Assembly (NCBI GenBank): GCA_963823675.1
Contig: CAWGMT010000008.1
Location: forward strand, 1,529,613 to 1,593,612
Length of the DNA stretch: 64,000 nt
Origin: CAWGMT01 sp963823675
GTDB taxonomy: Bacteria; Planctomycetota; Planctomycetia; Isosphaerales; Isosphaeraceae
Direction: 5' to 3'
Position 1 is the first letter of the stretch, and each line of letters starts with the position of its first letter. The translations under genes and the position numbers were made by a program. Below the pieces are notes generated by a model that ran no database searches, was not told where the DNA came from, and saw only the letters and a program-made list of their open reading frames with translations. Shown here piece after piece: positions 28,905 to 38,527 of this stretch.

Positions 28905-29700
28905 CCCGCGAAGCGGGCGACATTGCATTAGCCTGGCGGCGTCAGCCCCAGGTCGGCGGCGCCGTTACCCCAGCGACATTTTGGGAATTGAACCAGCCCG
29001 CGAAGCGGGCGATATTGCATTAGCCTGGCGGCGTCAGCCCCAGGTCGGCGGCGCCGTTACGCCAGCGACATTTTGGCAATTGAACCAGCCCGCGAAGCGG
29101 GCGATATTGCATTAGCCTGGCGGCGTCAGCCCCAGGTCGGCGGCGCCGTTACCCCAGCGACATTTTGGCAATTGAACCAGCCCGCGAAGCGGGCGATATT
29201 GCATTAGCCTGGCGGCGTCAGCCCCAGGCCGGCGGCGCCGTTTCCCCCAGCGACATTTTCGGAATTGAACCAGCCCGCGAAGCGGGCGATACGGCATTAG
29301 CCTGGCGGCGTCAGCCCCAGGCCGGCGGCGCCGTTACCCCCAGCGACATTTTGGGAATTGACCCAGCCCGCGAAGCGGGCGATATTGCATTAGCCTGGCG
29401 GCGTCAGCCCCAGGCCGGCGGTGCCGTTACCCCCAGCGACATTTTGGGAATTGACCCAGCCCGCGAAGCGGGCGATATTGCATTAGCCTGGCGGCGTCAG
29501 CCCCAGGTCGGCGGCGCCGTTACCTCAGCGACATTTTGGGAATTGAACCAGCCCGCGAAGCGGGCGACATTGCATTAGCCTGGCGGCGTCAGCCCCAGGT
29601 CGGCGGCGCCGTTACCCCAGCGACATTTTGGGAATTGACCCAGCCCGCGAAGCGGGCGATATTGCATTAGCCTGGCGGCGTCAGCCCCAGGTCCTTAGCC
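28905..29700. repeat. Tandem array, about 9 units of 92-93 bp
   Basis: Unit starts at 28905, 28997, 29089, 29181, 29274, 29367, 29460, 29552 and 29644. Each begins with the palindrome CCCGCGAAGCGGG, followed by GATATTGCATTAGCCTGGCG, a GC-rich block, and CAGCGACATTTTGGGAATTG. Units are ~95 percent alike. The same palindrome, inverted, occurs in the array at 30236-30600, and the transposase gene lies between the two. Confidence 0.92.
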
Positions 29701-29702
29701 GT

Positions 29703-30154
29703 TCACTCCCACAAATATCGCTCGTCAAATTGAATCCCATGCCGTCGCAAAAACCCGACGAACTCCTCTTGAAACGTCAGCTCCCGATGATGCTCCTCTT
29801 GGCCGCGCACATCTTTCGCACGGCGTCCAATTGCGAGAGGCTGACGGTAAACGCGCCGTAGCCCCTCTGCCACGCAAATCGTCCGGCGCCACCGGGCCGT
29901 TCGTTGGCCCACTTGGAGGAATTCGCCTTCACGAGACGAACAATCGCCGACACCGAAACGTCGGGACCGCATTGGACCACAACGTGGACATGGTGAACCA
30001 TTCCCCCGATTTCCACCAGGAGCCCGTCCTGCCCCCGCACGATGCCCGCAATGTACGGATAGAGCTCGTCGCGCAGATCGGGCGTAATGAGCGGTTCGCG
30101 ACGTTTGGTGCTGAAGACGATATGGTAAAGCAGCTTGCAAAAGGTGCTGGGCAT
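29703..30154 (-). pseudogene. REP-associated IS200-like transposase, frameshifted
   Basis: Start at ATG 30154 (MPSTFCKLLYHIVFSTKRRE), with GGAGAG just upstream. The HUH motif is VHHVHVVVQ. After SLSQLDAVRK the frame breaks near 29812; the other frame continues VRGQEEHHRELTFQEEFVGF to YLWE. The expected joint is RKYVRGQEEHH, so one base is missing exactly in the codon of the catalytic tyrosine of Y1 transposases. Flanking palindromic arrays on both sides make it a RAYT-type gene. As written it is inactive. Confidence 0.85.
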
Positions 30155-30235
30155 CAACTCTCCCATGGGGCCAAAACCCCGTGCGAATCCAATGTCGCCC
30201 GCTGCGCGGAATCGGGCTAATCAAATCTCCACCCG

Positions 30236-30600
30236 CTCATGGGGCTCTCGCTCCATGCTATTGCAATGCCGCCCGCTTCGCGGGCTGGGGATTAATCGGA
30301 CCTCCGCCCGCTCATGGGGCTCTCGCCCCATGCTATTGCAATGCCGCCCGCTTCGCGGGCTGGGGAATAACCGGATCTCCGCCCGCTCATGGGGCTCTCG
30401 CCCCATGCTATTGCAATGCCGCCCGCTTCGCGGGCTGGGGAATAACCGGATCTCCGCCCGCTCATGGGGCTCTCGCCCCATGCCATTGCAATGCCGCCCG
30501 CTTCGCGGGCTGGGGAATAATCGGATCTCCACCCTCGCTCCTCCCATGGGGCTCACGCCCCATGCTATTGCAATGCCGCCCGCTTCGCAGGCTGTGGACG
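30236..30600. repeat. Tandem array, 5 units of about 75 bp
   Basis: Starts at 30236, 30311, 30386, 30461 and 30541. Unit: CTCATGGGGCTCTCGCCCCA (a small hairpin), TGCTATTGCAATGCCG, then CCCGCTTCGCGGGCTGGGG. The last block is the inverse complement of the palindrome in the 28905 array. Confidence 0.92.
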
Positions 30601-30650
30601 TGACATCCCCACCGCGCTCCGCTCATTACCTTGATTGCCTTGACATGAGC

Positions 30651-31640
<990 letters not shown>

Positions 31641-31665
31641 AGGCCGAAGTCGAACATCCCCAGTC

Positions 31666-31974
31666 TCACTCCACCACCCGCACTTGCTGAACGTTGTTTT
31701 TGGCCAGCCATTCGAGCATGGCCTCCTGCTCGTCGCTGAGCTCGACCTCGGTGAAATTCTCCGAATCGAGCGGAGACACCAGGCAAAGGACGCCCTCGCT
31801 CAGCCATTTGGCGACGTCATCGCTGGCGAGCCAGTACTCGTTTTCCCCGAGCGCGGGAACTCCATGAGACCCCGACGGGGTCATGAAATAGACCACTTGC
31901 GATCTCAGCCTCGCCGAGATCGGTAGAGGGCCCACCTCGGGCCGGCCGACTGCGACCAACTTCAGTTGGGACAT
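31666..31974 (-). CDS. Hypothetical protein, 102 aa
   Basis: I do not recognise it. The sequence MSQLKLVAVGRPEVGPLPIS leads into a soluble acidic protein with LASDDVAKWLSEGVLCLVSP and a helix EEQEAMLEWLAKN near the end. It lies just upstream of the FGE gene on the same strand (gap ~25 bp) and could be cotranscribed with it. Codon composition fits the neighbours. Confidence 0.6.
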   Translation of the reverse strand: MSQLKLVAVGRPEVGPLPISARLRSQVVYFMTPSGSHGVPALGENEYWLASDDVAKWLSEGVLCLVSPLDSENFTEVELSDEQEAMLEWLAKNNVQQVRVVE

Positions 31975-32029
31975 GATTCCCTCGAGCCGTTCCAGTGCCA
32001 GCGCGTAAGTTGTTCAGCGCTGATTTTGA

Positions 32030-32175
32030 TCCAGTCGCGCTGGACCGTCAAGAACGCGCAGGGTTTCACCCTCGGCGGCACTCCTTCGGCCCTTCAGGCC
32101 GAATTGGCAACGGCGGGTTGAGTCCCCAGGGTTTCACCCTGGGCTGTACTCCTTCGGCCCTTCAGGCCGAGGCGT
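32030..32175. repeat. Two copies of a TTCGGCCCTTCAGGCCGA repeat
   Basis: The blocks GGGTTTCACCCT and CTCCTTCGGCCCTTCAGGCC occur twice about 65 bp apart (near 32062-32100 and 32128-32165). A third, isolated half lies at 31630-31645 inside the FGE gene leader. Each block is a hairpin. Confidence 0.75.
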
Positions 32176-32191
32176 TCCAATCATTTGCGCA

Positions 32192-32812
32192 TCATGGGAG
32201 CAGGACCTCGATTCGCGCGTCCGGGTCTCGAAGATTGAGGTATTCGACGCGAGGCAACGCCCGTGCTGCGTCGGGAAAGACGGGATCGACCAGTCCTGCG
32301 CGAGCGGCGTCGTTTAGCCTCACATGGCGTCCGAGCGAGGCGCTTTTGAGCAGGATCAGCCGGCGCGCCTTGACGTATGCGGCGATCCATGCGGCGATCG
32401 TGTCGGAGGTCACATCCCAGCTCATGGGCAGTGGATCAGGTTCGGCCTCGTCGATCGCGCAGACCGTCCGGAAGGGAGCCAGAACGGGAACCAGGCCATT
32501 CGCCCAGACACCCGCAACGCATTCCAGGGAGTCGACCCGATGCACACCGCCAACGATGGCGGAGAGCAGAAGCGCGGAGAGGTCCATGGCTTGAAGCGCA
32601 AGGTGGTGTGCCATCTCATCACCAATGCGATGGATTCGGTCGAGATTGCGAACCACGTCGGCCGCCGGGCCGCCGCCAGCGATCAGTATGGGGCGCTCAA
32701 TTCTTGAAAAAGGGAAATGCACCCCGAGGAACGTCTCGAGCCGAACGGGAAGCTCGGGCCAGTTAAACAGGCTGCCGCCCACCTTGATGACGGTCAGGCT
32801 GACTTGGGTCAC
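32192..32812 (-). CDS. Amino acid kinase family protein, MfnE-like
   Basis: 206 residues from a GTG at 32812 that overlaps the stop of the upstream gene (GTGA). VTQVSLTVIKVGGSLF and ILIAGGGPAADVVRNL are the amino-acid-kinase nucleotide loops; DVTSDTIAAWIAAYV and LILLKSASL follow in family order. Homologues in H4MPT clusters are assigned to methanofuran synthesis (MfnE, phosphorylation of aminomethylfuranmethanol phosphate). That role is inferred from context. Confidence 0.75.
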   Translation of the reverse strand: MTQVSLTVIKVGGSLFNWPELPVRLETFLGVHFPFSRIERPILIAGGGPAADVVRNLDRIHRIGDEMAHHLALQAMDLSALLLSAIVGGVHRVDSLECVAGVWANGLVPVLAPFRTVCAIDEAEPDPLPMSWDVTSDTIAAWIAAYVKARRLILLKSASLGRHVRLNDAARAGLVDPVFPDAARALPRVEYLNLRDPDARIEVLLP

Positions 32813-33909
32813 GTCGAGTGGGTCTCCAGGCGTGGATCCGGGCGCGTTCCGGGATCGCCGGTGCGGTGGGACCGAAAACGCTCGCACGCCAGAGCGGCCA
32901 GGGCATGGGCGCAGCCGCCCGAGGAGGCAACGGCGCCCCACGCTTCGTTCAGGCCGATGATCGTACCGCCCGGCTCGATGACCTGTTGCGCCAGCCGGCG
33001 AGCCAGGAATTCGCCCGAGCCGGCGACGACCGCGGCCGCGGGACGCCCGATGGCCGGCTGGCAGGCGCGCTCCACGGCATGCTCGAGACGCCGCATCAGG
33101 CAACGGTCGGCGTCCTGGGCGAAAGCCAGGGCATCGTCAGCCGAGAAACCCTCGCGGTCGGCGCCGATCATGCGCGCCAGGCGGTCGCGAGCGCAGGCCG
33201 CCGTGGCCGGCCGGCCGTCGGCGGTGGACAGATCGCGCGGGTCCGGGGGAATGTCGCCCAAGGTCATGTAGACATCGAGCGTCGAGGCGAAGATCTCGGC
33301 CGCCAGGCCGGTGGGAACGCCTTGCAGCGACAGCTCGGTTGCCAGCGCGCAGATTGGCGTGCGGCGCGTTCCCGCGTAGACAAGTTCTCCACGCTGGAGT
33401 CGTTCGGTGTCGCTGCGCCCGCGGGCGGCCACTCTGCCACGGTCGAGGGGGACCAGGTCGGTCGTGGTGCTCCCGATGTCGATCAATAATCCGCGCGACT
33501 CGGGAATCAAGCGGGCGGCAAGAATTGCGAGAGCCAGCCAGTTTGCGGCCGCGGCCATGAGAGGCCGCTGGCGAATGTCTGAAACACGATGAAACTCGCA
33601 GTCAATGCCCCAGACCAAGATCTTGTGCCCTGGCAAAGCTTCGAGCACGGCATCCAGCACCGCGTTCACACCGACCCGCTTGGTGGGAAAACAGTCGCAC
33701 AGCTCGGCGGTCATCGTCACCGCGGCATGATCGCTGGGCGGCAGGGCCGCGACCGCGGCCGAGATTGTCCGTCCCAGGTCATCGGGCCGTTTCCAGACTT
33801 CGAACGGGACGTTCAGCGCTCGCCCGCCCTCGTGGGCAAACTTGATGTTTGCTCCGCCGATATCCAGGGCAACCCAGCAAGCGGGAGCAGGATCCTTGAT
33901 TTCGCTCAT
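32809..33909 (-). CDS. Hydantoinase-like H4MPT-pathway protein, MfnF-like
   Basis: 366 residues. WVALDIGGANIKFAHEGG and GLLIDIGSTTTDLVPLDRG are the two phosphate-loop motifs of the ASKHA fold, and VVAGSGEFLARRLAQ is the adenosine motif. The family is known as the H4MPT-linked C1 transfer protein and, in archaea, MfnF, which joins furan and tyramine-glutamate units of methanofuran. Its TGA overlaps the GTG of the mfnE-like gene, so the two are translationally coupled. Confidence 0.8.
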   Translation of the reverse strand: MSEIKDPAPACWVALDIGGANIKFAHEGGRALNVPFEVWKRPDDLGRTISAAVAALPPSDHAAVTMTAELCDCFPTKRVGVNAVLDAVLEALPGHKILVWGIDCEFHRVSDIRQRPLMAAAANWLALAILAARLIPESRGLLIDIGSTTTDLVPLDRGRVAARGRSDTERLQRGELVYAGTRRTPICALATELSLQGVPTGLAAEIFASTLDVYMTLGDIPPDPRDLSTADGRPATAACARDRLARMIGADREGFSADDALAFAQDADRCLMRRLEHAVERACQPAIGRPAAAVVAGSGEFLARRLAQQVIEPGGTIIGLNEAWGAVASSGGCAHALAALACERFRSHRTGDPGTRPDPRLETHST

Positions 33910-33954
33910 TCCTCGAGCTCACGATTGGATAGACTCTTCGTCGCGAACATCTCC

Positions 33955-34125
33955 GCACGATCCGCGCATCTTGGGATCGCCGGACGGAGCCGGCTCCTAC
34001 AAAAGCACGTGCTGCTGCGCCGCTGTAGGAGGGGGCTCTGTCCCCCGATCTGTTGCGTGCGGCCACGCCGCGTTGGGAACTGGCTCCTCGGGGACTCGTC
34101 TTTCGCGGAGCGAAAGGTGACAATG
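33955..34125. repeat. Dispersed repeat R1, copy 1
   Basis: Blocks ATCTTGGGATCGCCGGACRG, AGCCGGCTCCTACA, then TGTAGGAGGGGGCTCTGTCC, CCGCGTTGGGAAC and CTTTCGCGGAGCGAAAGGTG recur in the same order at 49795-49975. The blocks TGTAGGA/TCCTACA and CTTTCGC/GCGAAAG form hairpins. Confidence 0.8.
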
Positions 34126-34171
34126 GTTTTCGCCCAGCGCCTCAGCCACTTCGGTCGCGGTTTCCTGGTCG

Positions 34172-35236
34172 TCAGCAGGCCCCACTGGCATCAAACGAAA
34201 CCGGTTTGTGTCGATGAACGCGCTCGGCCAGAGTGCTCAGGGCCGCGCGGTTTCCGTTTCCATCAGCAGCCGTATCGTACAGGTCAAGCCACGCTCGGGC
34301 CAGGGTACCGCGACCAAGCAGCCGGCTCAGTCCCACGTACGAGGTCGTCGGTCTGGGATTGATCTCCAGCACCGTTGCGTGCCGCCGCTCCAGGTCCCAG
34401 AGGAAATCAATGCCGACAAACCCGCGCAAGCCCGCGATCGACGCAATGGCCGGTTCAAGCTGGGCCAGGGCTCCGGCGCAGAAAACTGGCAACGTACCTC
34501 CCAGGTACTCGAATCTGCCGTCGCGGATCGCCATGCGCTGGGCACCGATGCCGATCAAGAACGCTTCGCCATCTTTTCCAACCAGAAAGCTCGCGCTCAT
34601 GGGCACCCCGGAAATGAAGGGTTGCAGCACGGCGACGGCCATTGCGTTGGCCGCCGGCGGCAGGCTATCGTGATTTGCCACCAAGAAGGTATTCAATGAA
34701 CCAGCACCGTCAACCGGCTTGAGCACCGCCGGGTATTCCCCGTCGGAGGGCAAGCCGGCGGCCGGTATAACCGTCCGGGTGGGAGGCGTGTCGATGCCAG
34801 CGCTCTTGAGCCAGGCAGCCAATCGTGCCTTGTCGCCGGTCAGCTCGATTGCCTCGGCCGTCGAGCCCAGGTGCCGCGTGCCGGCATCGCGCAGAGCGTG
34901 TGTCAGTTGCGCCAGGACTCCGGTCGTTTCGGGTGCGATCAGCACGGCAAAATCAGCCGACGGAGCCAGTTGACGTAAGCACTGCGTTGCTGCACCTGGG
35001 GCGACCCGCTCCACGGTCCACGGTCCCGGGTCCGCTGGCAGACGGGAGTCCAGCGTCACGATCACGCGAACGGAAGGCGGCTCGGAAATGGCGGCGAAGT
35101 CGGCGGCGATGGCCCGGCGCATCGCGCATCCCTCTTTCGCCCACGAAGGCGGCAACGCCGTGCCGGCGAAGCCGCCGCCGGTTACCCATTCATGCACCAG
35201 GATGGTGAGGGAAGCGTGGGAGGTCATCGGGAACAT
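34172..35236 (-). CDS. ATP-grasp ligase of the methanofuran/H4MPT cluster (MfnD-like)
   Basis: 354 residues. LTILVHEWVTGGG opens the pre-ATP-grasp domain; GDKARLAAWLKSAGIDTPPT, YPAVLKPVDGAGS and FVGIDFLWDLERRHATVLEI then NPRPTTSY are ATP- and Mg-binding parts. Archaeal relatives join tyramine and glutamate (MfnD); the substrate here is inferred from context. The ATG at 35236 overlaps the ATG of the divergent HisA-like gene; MTSHASL at 35227 is an alternative start. Confidence 0.75.
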   Translation of the reverse strand: MFPMTSHASLTILVHEWVTGGGFAGTALPPSWAKEGCAMRRAIAADFAAISEPPSVRVIVTLDSRLPADPGPWTVERVAPGAATQCLRQLAPSADFAVLIAPETTGVLAQLTHALRDAGTRHLGSTAEAIELTGDKARLAAWLKSAGIDTPPTRTVIPAAGLPSDGEYPAVLKPVDGAGSLNTFLVANHDSLPPAANAMAVAVLQPFISGVPMSASFLVGKDGEAFLIGIGAQRMAIRDGRFEYLGGTLPVFCAGALAQLEPAIASIAGLRGFVGIDFLWDLERRHATVLEINPRPTTSYVGLSRLLGRGTLARAWLDLYDTAADGNGNRAALSTLAERVHRHKPVSFDASGAC

Positions 35237-36038
35237 GTGTTTCGAGGTGATCCCAGTTCTGGATATTCGGCGCGGCCAAGCCGTGCACGCTATCGCCGGA
35301 CGACGTGCCCATTATGAACCGCTTCGAAGCACTCTGCACCCGACTCCCGACCCGATCGAGCTGGCGCGCTCATTATGCGACACCTTGACGTTGCAGACCC
35401 TCTACGTCGCCGATCTGGATGCGATCGAAGGTGGTAGTCCGCAGCTTGCGATCTATCGTCAACTCACGGACCTTGCTCCGCAAGTCTGGATCGATGCCGG
35501 CATTCGCGACGAGAGGTCGGCCGCGCCTTTGCTTGACCTCGATCGCGCTGGGATCACGATCGTGGCCGGCCTCGAGACCATCGGCGGACCGGGAGAGCTA
35601 TCTGCGGTCCTCGGCCAGGCGGGCGCCGAGCGGGTCGTTTTCAGCCTCGATCTGGACGACGGCCATCCCCGCGCGGCCGACCACGGTGCGTGGTCAACCG
35701 CGGATCCATTCGTATTATCGCGTCGAGCGATCGAGCAAGGCGTCAGGCGCCTCCTGATCCTCGACCTGTCCCGGGTCGGAACCGGGCGCGGCAGCGGGAC
35801 CGAAGACCTGATGATCCGAATTCGCGCGGCATATCCCGCAGTCGATGTGTTCCTCGGCGGCGGCATTTCGTGCATCGAGGAAATTGTCCGGATCCGAACC
35901 GCGGGCTCAAGGGGTGTATTGCTCGGCTCGGCCCTGCACGACGGCCGCATCGGCCCGCGCGAGCTGGGGCGACTTGCCAGCGTTGGTCCGCTCGATCATG
36001 GGGGCGGTTTCGGGGCGCGGCTGGGCGTTCCGCAATGA
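35235..36038 (+). CDS. HisA/HisF-related protein of H4MPT clusters
   Basis: About 267 residues from ATG 35235. MCFEVIPVLDIRRGQAVHAI, LYVADLDAIEGG, VWIDAGIRDE, VFSLDLDDG, LLILDLSRVGTGRG and VFLGGGISCIEE show the half-barrel repeats of a HisA-type (beta/alpha)8 barrel. The rest of the his operon is absent and the neighbours are H4MPT genes; this subfamily recurs in such clusters with unknown substrate. Confidence 0.82.
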   Translation: MCFEVIPVLDIRRGQAVHAIAGRRAHYEPLRSTLHPTPDPIELARSLCDTLTLQTLYVADLDAIEGGSPQLAIYRQLTDLAPQVWIDAGIRDERSAAPLLDLDRAGITIVAGLETIGGPGELSAVLGQAGAERVVFSLDLDDGHPRAADHGAWSTADPFVLSRRAIEQGVRRLLILDLSRVGTGRGSGTEDLMIRIRAAYPAVDVFLGGGISCIEEIVRIRTAGSRGVLLGSALHDGRIGPRELGRLASVGPLDHGGGFGARLGVPQ

Positions 36039-36073
36039 GAATAACTTGCTGGCAAGAAAGCGGCGGGCACGGA

Positions 36074-36151
36074 GGCCCGCACCACTGCGCGGCCACGCTG
36101 GCCCGCACCACTGCGCGGCCACGCTGGCCCGCACCACTGCGCGGCCACGGT
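36074..36151. repeat. 26-bp tandem repeat, three copies
   Basis: GGCCCGCACCACTGCGCGGC plus CACGCT, starting at 36074, 36100 and 36126. A similar preceding block (GGCGGGCACGG) adds a partial inverted half. Confidence 0.9.
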
Positions 36152-36168
36152 GCGGTGTACGGAGGGCG

Positions 36169-36678
36169 TCATTCCGCCACTGGGTCGCCTCGCCGCCATT
36201 CGACTTCAGCCGATTGACCGAAGCTCTCTTCGACCTCCACCCTGAGGATGCGCGGCAGCCGCCAGCCTCGGGCGGTCAAGGCCGAACGGATCCGGCCCGC
36301 GATGTAATCGGCGAGGAGCTCGGCAGTGGTATTGGCAATCGGCACCAACGCACACTCGTCCCGGGGAAAGCTCCAGTAGCGGTCGCGGTAGGTCACGCGA
36401 ATGTTCGGGCCCTCCTCGTGCACCTGGATTCGCGAGCTGCGCGAGGGCAGCAGCATCCGGTGGTCCAGCTCATCCGTGATCGAGCGGGTCAGGTCCTTGA
36501 GAGCGATGAAGTCGATCACGTAGTGGTTCTGGTCCAGATCGTCCTCGACCTCGACGGCCGTCCTGTAGTTGTGGCCGTGAAGCCGTTCGCAGTGATCGCC
36601 GTCATAGGTGATGAAATGCCCGGCGCAGAAGACCAGGTAATCCTTGGTGACTCGGACTTTGAACGATGAAGAGCTCAT
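36169..36678 (-). CDS. 6-pyruvoyl-tetrahydropterin synthase family protein
   Basis: 169 residues from ATG 36678 (MSSSSFKVRVTKDYLVF). AGHFITYDGDHCERLHGHNY contains the zinc histidines and the CxxxHGH motif (C-ERL-HGH); DLDQNHYVIDFIALK and LDHRMLLP follow. PTPS/QueD relatives act on dihydroneopterin-type substrates; a role in pterin supply for H4MPT is inferred from context. The upstream HEPN gene ends 4 bp away. Confidence 0.82.
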   Translation of the reverse strand: MSSSSFKVRVTKDYLVFCAGHFITYDGDHCERLHGHNYRTAVEVEDDLDQNHYVIDFIALKDLTRSITDELDHRMLLPSRSSRIQVHEEGPNIRVTYRDRYWSFPRDECALVPIANTTAELLADYIAGRIRSALTARGWRLPRILRVEVEESFGQSAEVEWRRGDPVAE

Positions 36679-36682
36679 TTGA

Positions 36683-37095
36683 TTAATTGTTAGTCGATCC
36701 GATTTTCGCCTCGACGCGATCAAACCGAGCTTGGATCTGAGCCATGACGCTTCCGCGATCGAGCTGCTCGTCTCCCGGGTCGAACGCCTCATATCGGTAT
36801 TCGACGGCAAACGGATTTAGATCAGCCAGTGCGTCCAGATCGGTCGTATCTTCCCTTGCAGTCGACAGGTCTTCAATGAGGGCCATGAGATCGTGAGTGC
36901 GCCGGTATCGCGCGCGAGACTTGCAATCCAAGCCTTGAGGCATTTCTCGGCTGCTTGCTGGGCGTGGAAACCAAACACCTCATCTGAAAAAAATGATTCG
37001 TGAGAAGGAAGCCCCGGGCTCAGCATGCCCCGAAGAGCGTTGAGGTCGGCTTGTGCCATGCGAAGGAGACTTGTCGCATGTTCAAGGTCGCTCAT
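36683..37095 (-). pseudogene. HEPN domain protein, frameshifted
   Basis: From ATG 37095 the frame reads MSDLEHATSLLRMAQADLNA and FGFHAQQAAEKCLKAWIA, a typical HEPN start. Near 36910 it shifts: the second frame continues YRRTHDLMALIEDLSTA to VMAQIQARFDRVEAKIG. RRTHDL carries the Rx4-6H-type histidine. The start overlaps the 3' end of the MNT gene by 14 nt. An active toxin would need the frame restored. Confidence 0.75.
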
Positions 37096-37417
37096 ACAGG
37101 ACTTTCCCCTCACGCAACGCCTCGCTCACAACGTGATTTGTCGTGTGCCGCCACTTTTCGACCTCTTCTGGGGTGTACAGCAAAAGGTCGATCGGTAGAC
37201 CGACGGAAGGGAGAGCGCGTCGAATCCGTCCGATCTCGCGGCGCCGGCTCCACCGCTCCTCTCGGGACCGATCCCTGACGATCAAGAAATCGAGGTCCGA
37301 ATCCTCCCGAGCAGTTCCCCGGGCTCGTGAGCCGAACAAAATCACTTGCCGAGGGTGGGCAAGTTGAACGATGCGTTCGGCAAGCGATGCGAGTAAATCG
37401 TTCGAGACACTGACCAT
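37082..37417 (-). CDS. MNT-type nucleotidyltransferase
   Basis: 111 residues from ATG 37417 (MVSVSNDLLASLAERI). VILFGSRARGTAREDSDLDF gives the GS(x)DxD active site; LPIDLLLYTPEEVEKW completes the fold. First gene of a HEPN/MNT module whose HEPN partner is frameshifted; the second such module in this window after mntA/hepT. Confidence 0.85.
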   Translation of the reverse strand: MVSVSNDLLASLAERIVQLAHPRQVILFGSRARGTAREDSDLDFLIVRDRSREERWSRRREIGRIRRALPSVGLPIDLLLYTPEEVEKWRHTTNHVVSEALREGKVLYERP

Positions 37418-37510
37418 CTTTCGACTCCGCGCCCACAAAAACGATCGCGTCGCCTGATCTTCCACTCATCGAGCCAATCGTCGCGACCCAAGTCCACCGG
37501 CTGAGGGGAC

Positions 37511-37556
37511 CGCACGGGTGTGGGTCAGCCTTTCCAGGCTGACGTCAGGCTGGAAA
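37511..37556. repeat. Dispersed palindrome (GTCAGGCTGGAAAGCC type)
   Basis: GGGTCAGCCTTTCCAGGCTG, then ACGTCAGGCTGGAAAGCCCG: a stem-loop of the same family as 25560 and 54210. Confidence 0.75.
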
Positions 37557-37601
37557 GCCCGACCTAAGGCACACACGATTCTGCGCTTCCACTCAGCGAG
37601 G

Positions 37602-38517
37602 TCACCCGTCCGAGAAACCCGGACGACCTCCAATCGCTGGTAAATCTATTGTCCCATCTCGCAGTCCTGCGAACAAGGCAGCCGTAACCAGGTCGGCCGA
37701 CGTCCCTGGGTTGAAACGGTGGCTCGGCTGCCGCAGCCATGCGTCGAGCGCCTGGCAGCGCCGCTGTGCATCATCGGAATCGGGCCACCCGGCATCGAAT
37801 AATTCAGCAGCCCGGTCCGAGATTGACCGCGCAACCGCCAGGCCATGCTTGCGCACGACCAGCGAATCGGGATGATGAGCCAAGACGGTGAGATACCCGG
37901 CGATGATCGCGACCTCGAGCGGCTGGCCAGCGACCAAAGCGGTTCGCAAGGCCGGTAATGCATCGTCGAAGACCGCGCGATACCCGTCGGCATACTGCCG
38001 CGCGATCAAGTCCCGGTCGGCCGCCAGAGCCATCGCCTCGCGCAGGGTCACCGTCGGTTCACCCTTCACATCTTGTTCCGGGACGTCGCCCAACCCGCCT
38101 GGCTCGGCCAGCCGGATCGCACGATAGACCCACTTCGAATCATCGACAGTCGCCGCGGCCAGGACGGCCTCGATACCGTCCCGAAGATCGACGTTAATCG
38201 GAACGGCCGCCAGCGGCGCGAGCAGCAAGACAATGCCGAGATTCGTGTTCGTACTCACAACCCTTCTGGTGGCCACGATCGCCTCATACACGGCCCGGCC
38301 GATGCCCGTTGTGAAAGCACGATCGAGCGGCTCGGCGATGGCCGTCGCGCTCAAGAGGAAGTCACTGAATTGCAGATCGGGAAGATCGGCATAGCGATGA
38401 ACGTTGCCGGGCTTGCGCGGTTACCTCCAGCAGGCAGGCAATTTGCGCCAGCCGCCCGGGACTGAAGCCTTGCCCGGCCACGGATCGAGCGTGCGGCTCG
38501 GTGGTCTCGCCGCTCAT
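37602..38517 (-). pseudogene. CitG-like triphosphoribosyl-dephospho-CoA synthase homologue, frameshifted
   Basis: From ATG 38517 (MSGETTEPHARS) the frame reads GRLAQIACLLEVTA, then breaks near 38412, where GCG-CAAGCCC appears to lack two bases. The other frame continues KPGNVHRYADLPDLQFSDFL and then MSATAIAEPLDRAF to the stop at 37602. EVTAPKPGNVHR is the hallmark of the CitG/MdcB family. Homologues occur in bacterial H4MPT clusters, probably in cofactor assembly. The later motifs (NTNLGIVLLLAPL, HPDSLVVRKHG) are intact. Confidence 0.78.
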
Positions 38518-38527
38518 GTGTGTGCCC

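Noticed and set aside
28905..29700. CRISPR array
   Set aside because: Units are near-identical over their whole 92 bp with no unique spacers, and no cas genes are near.
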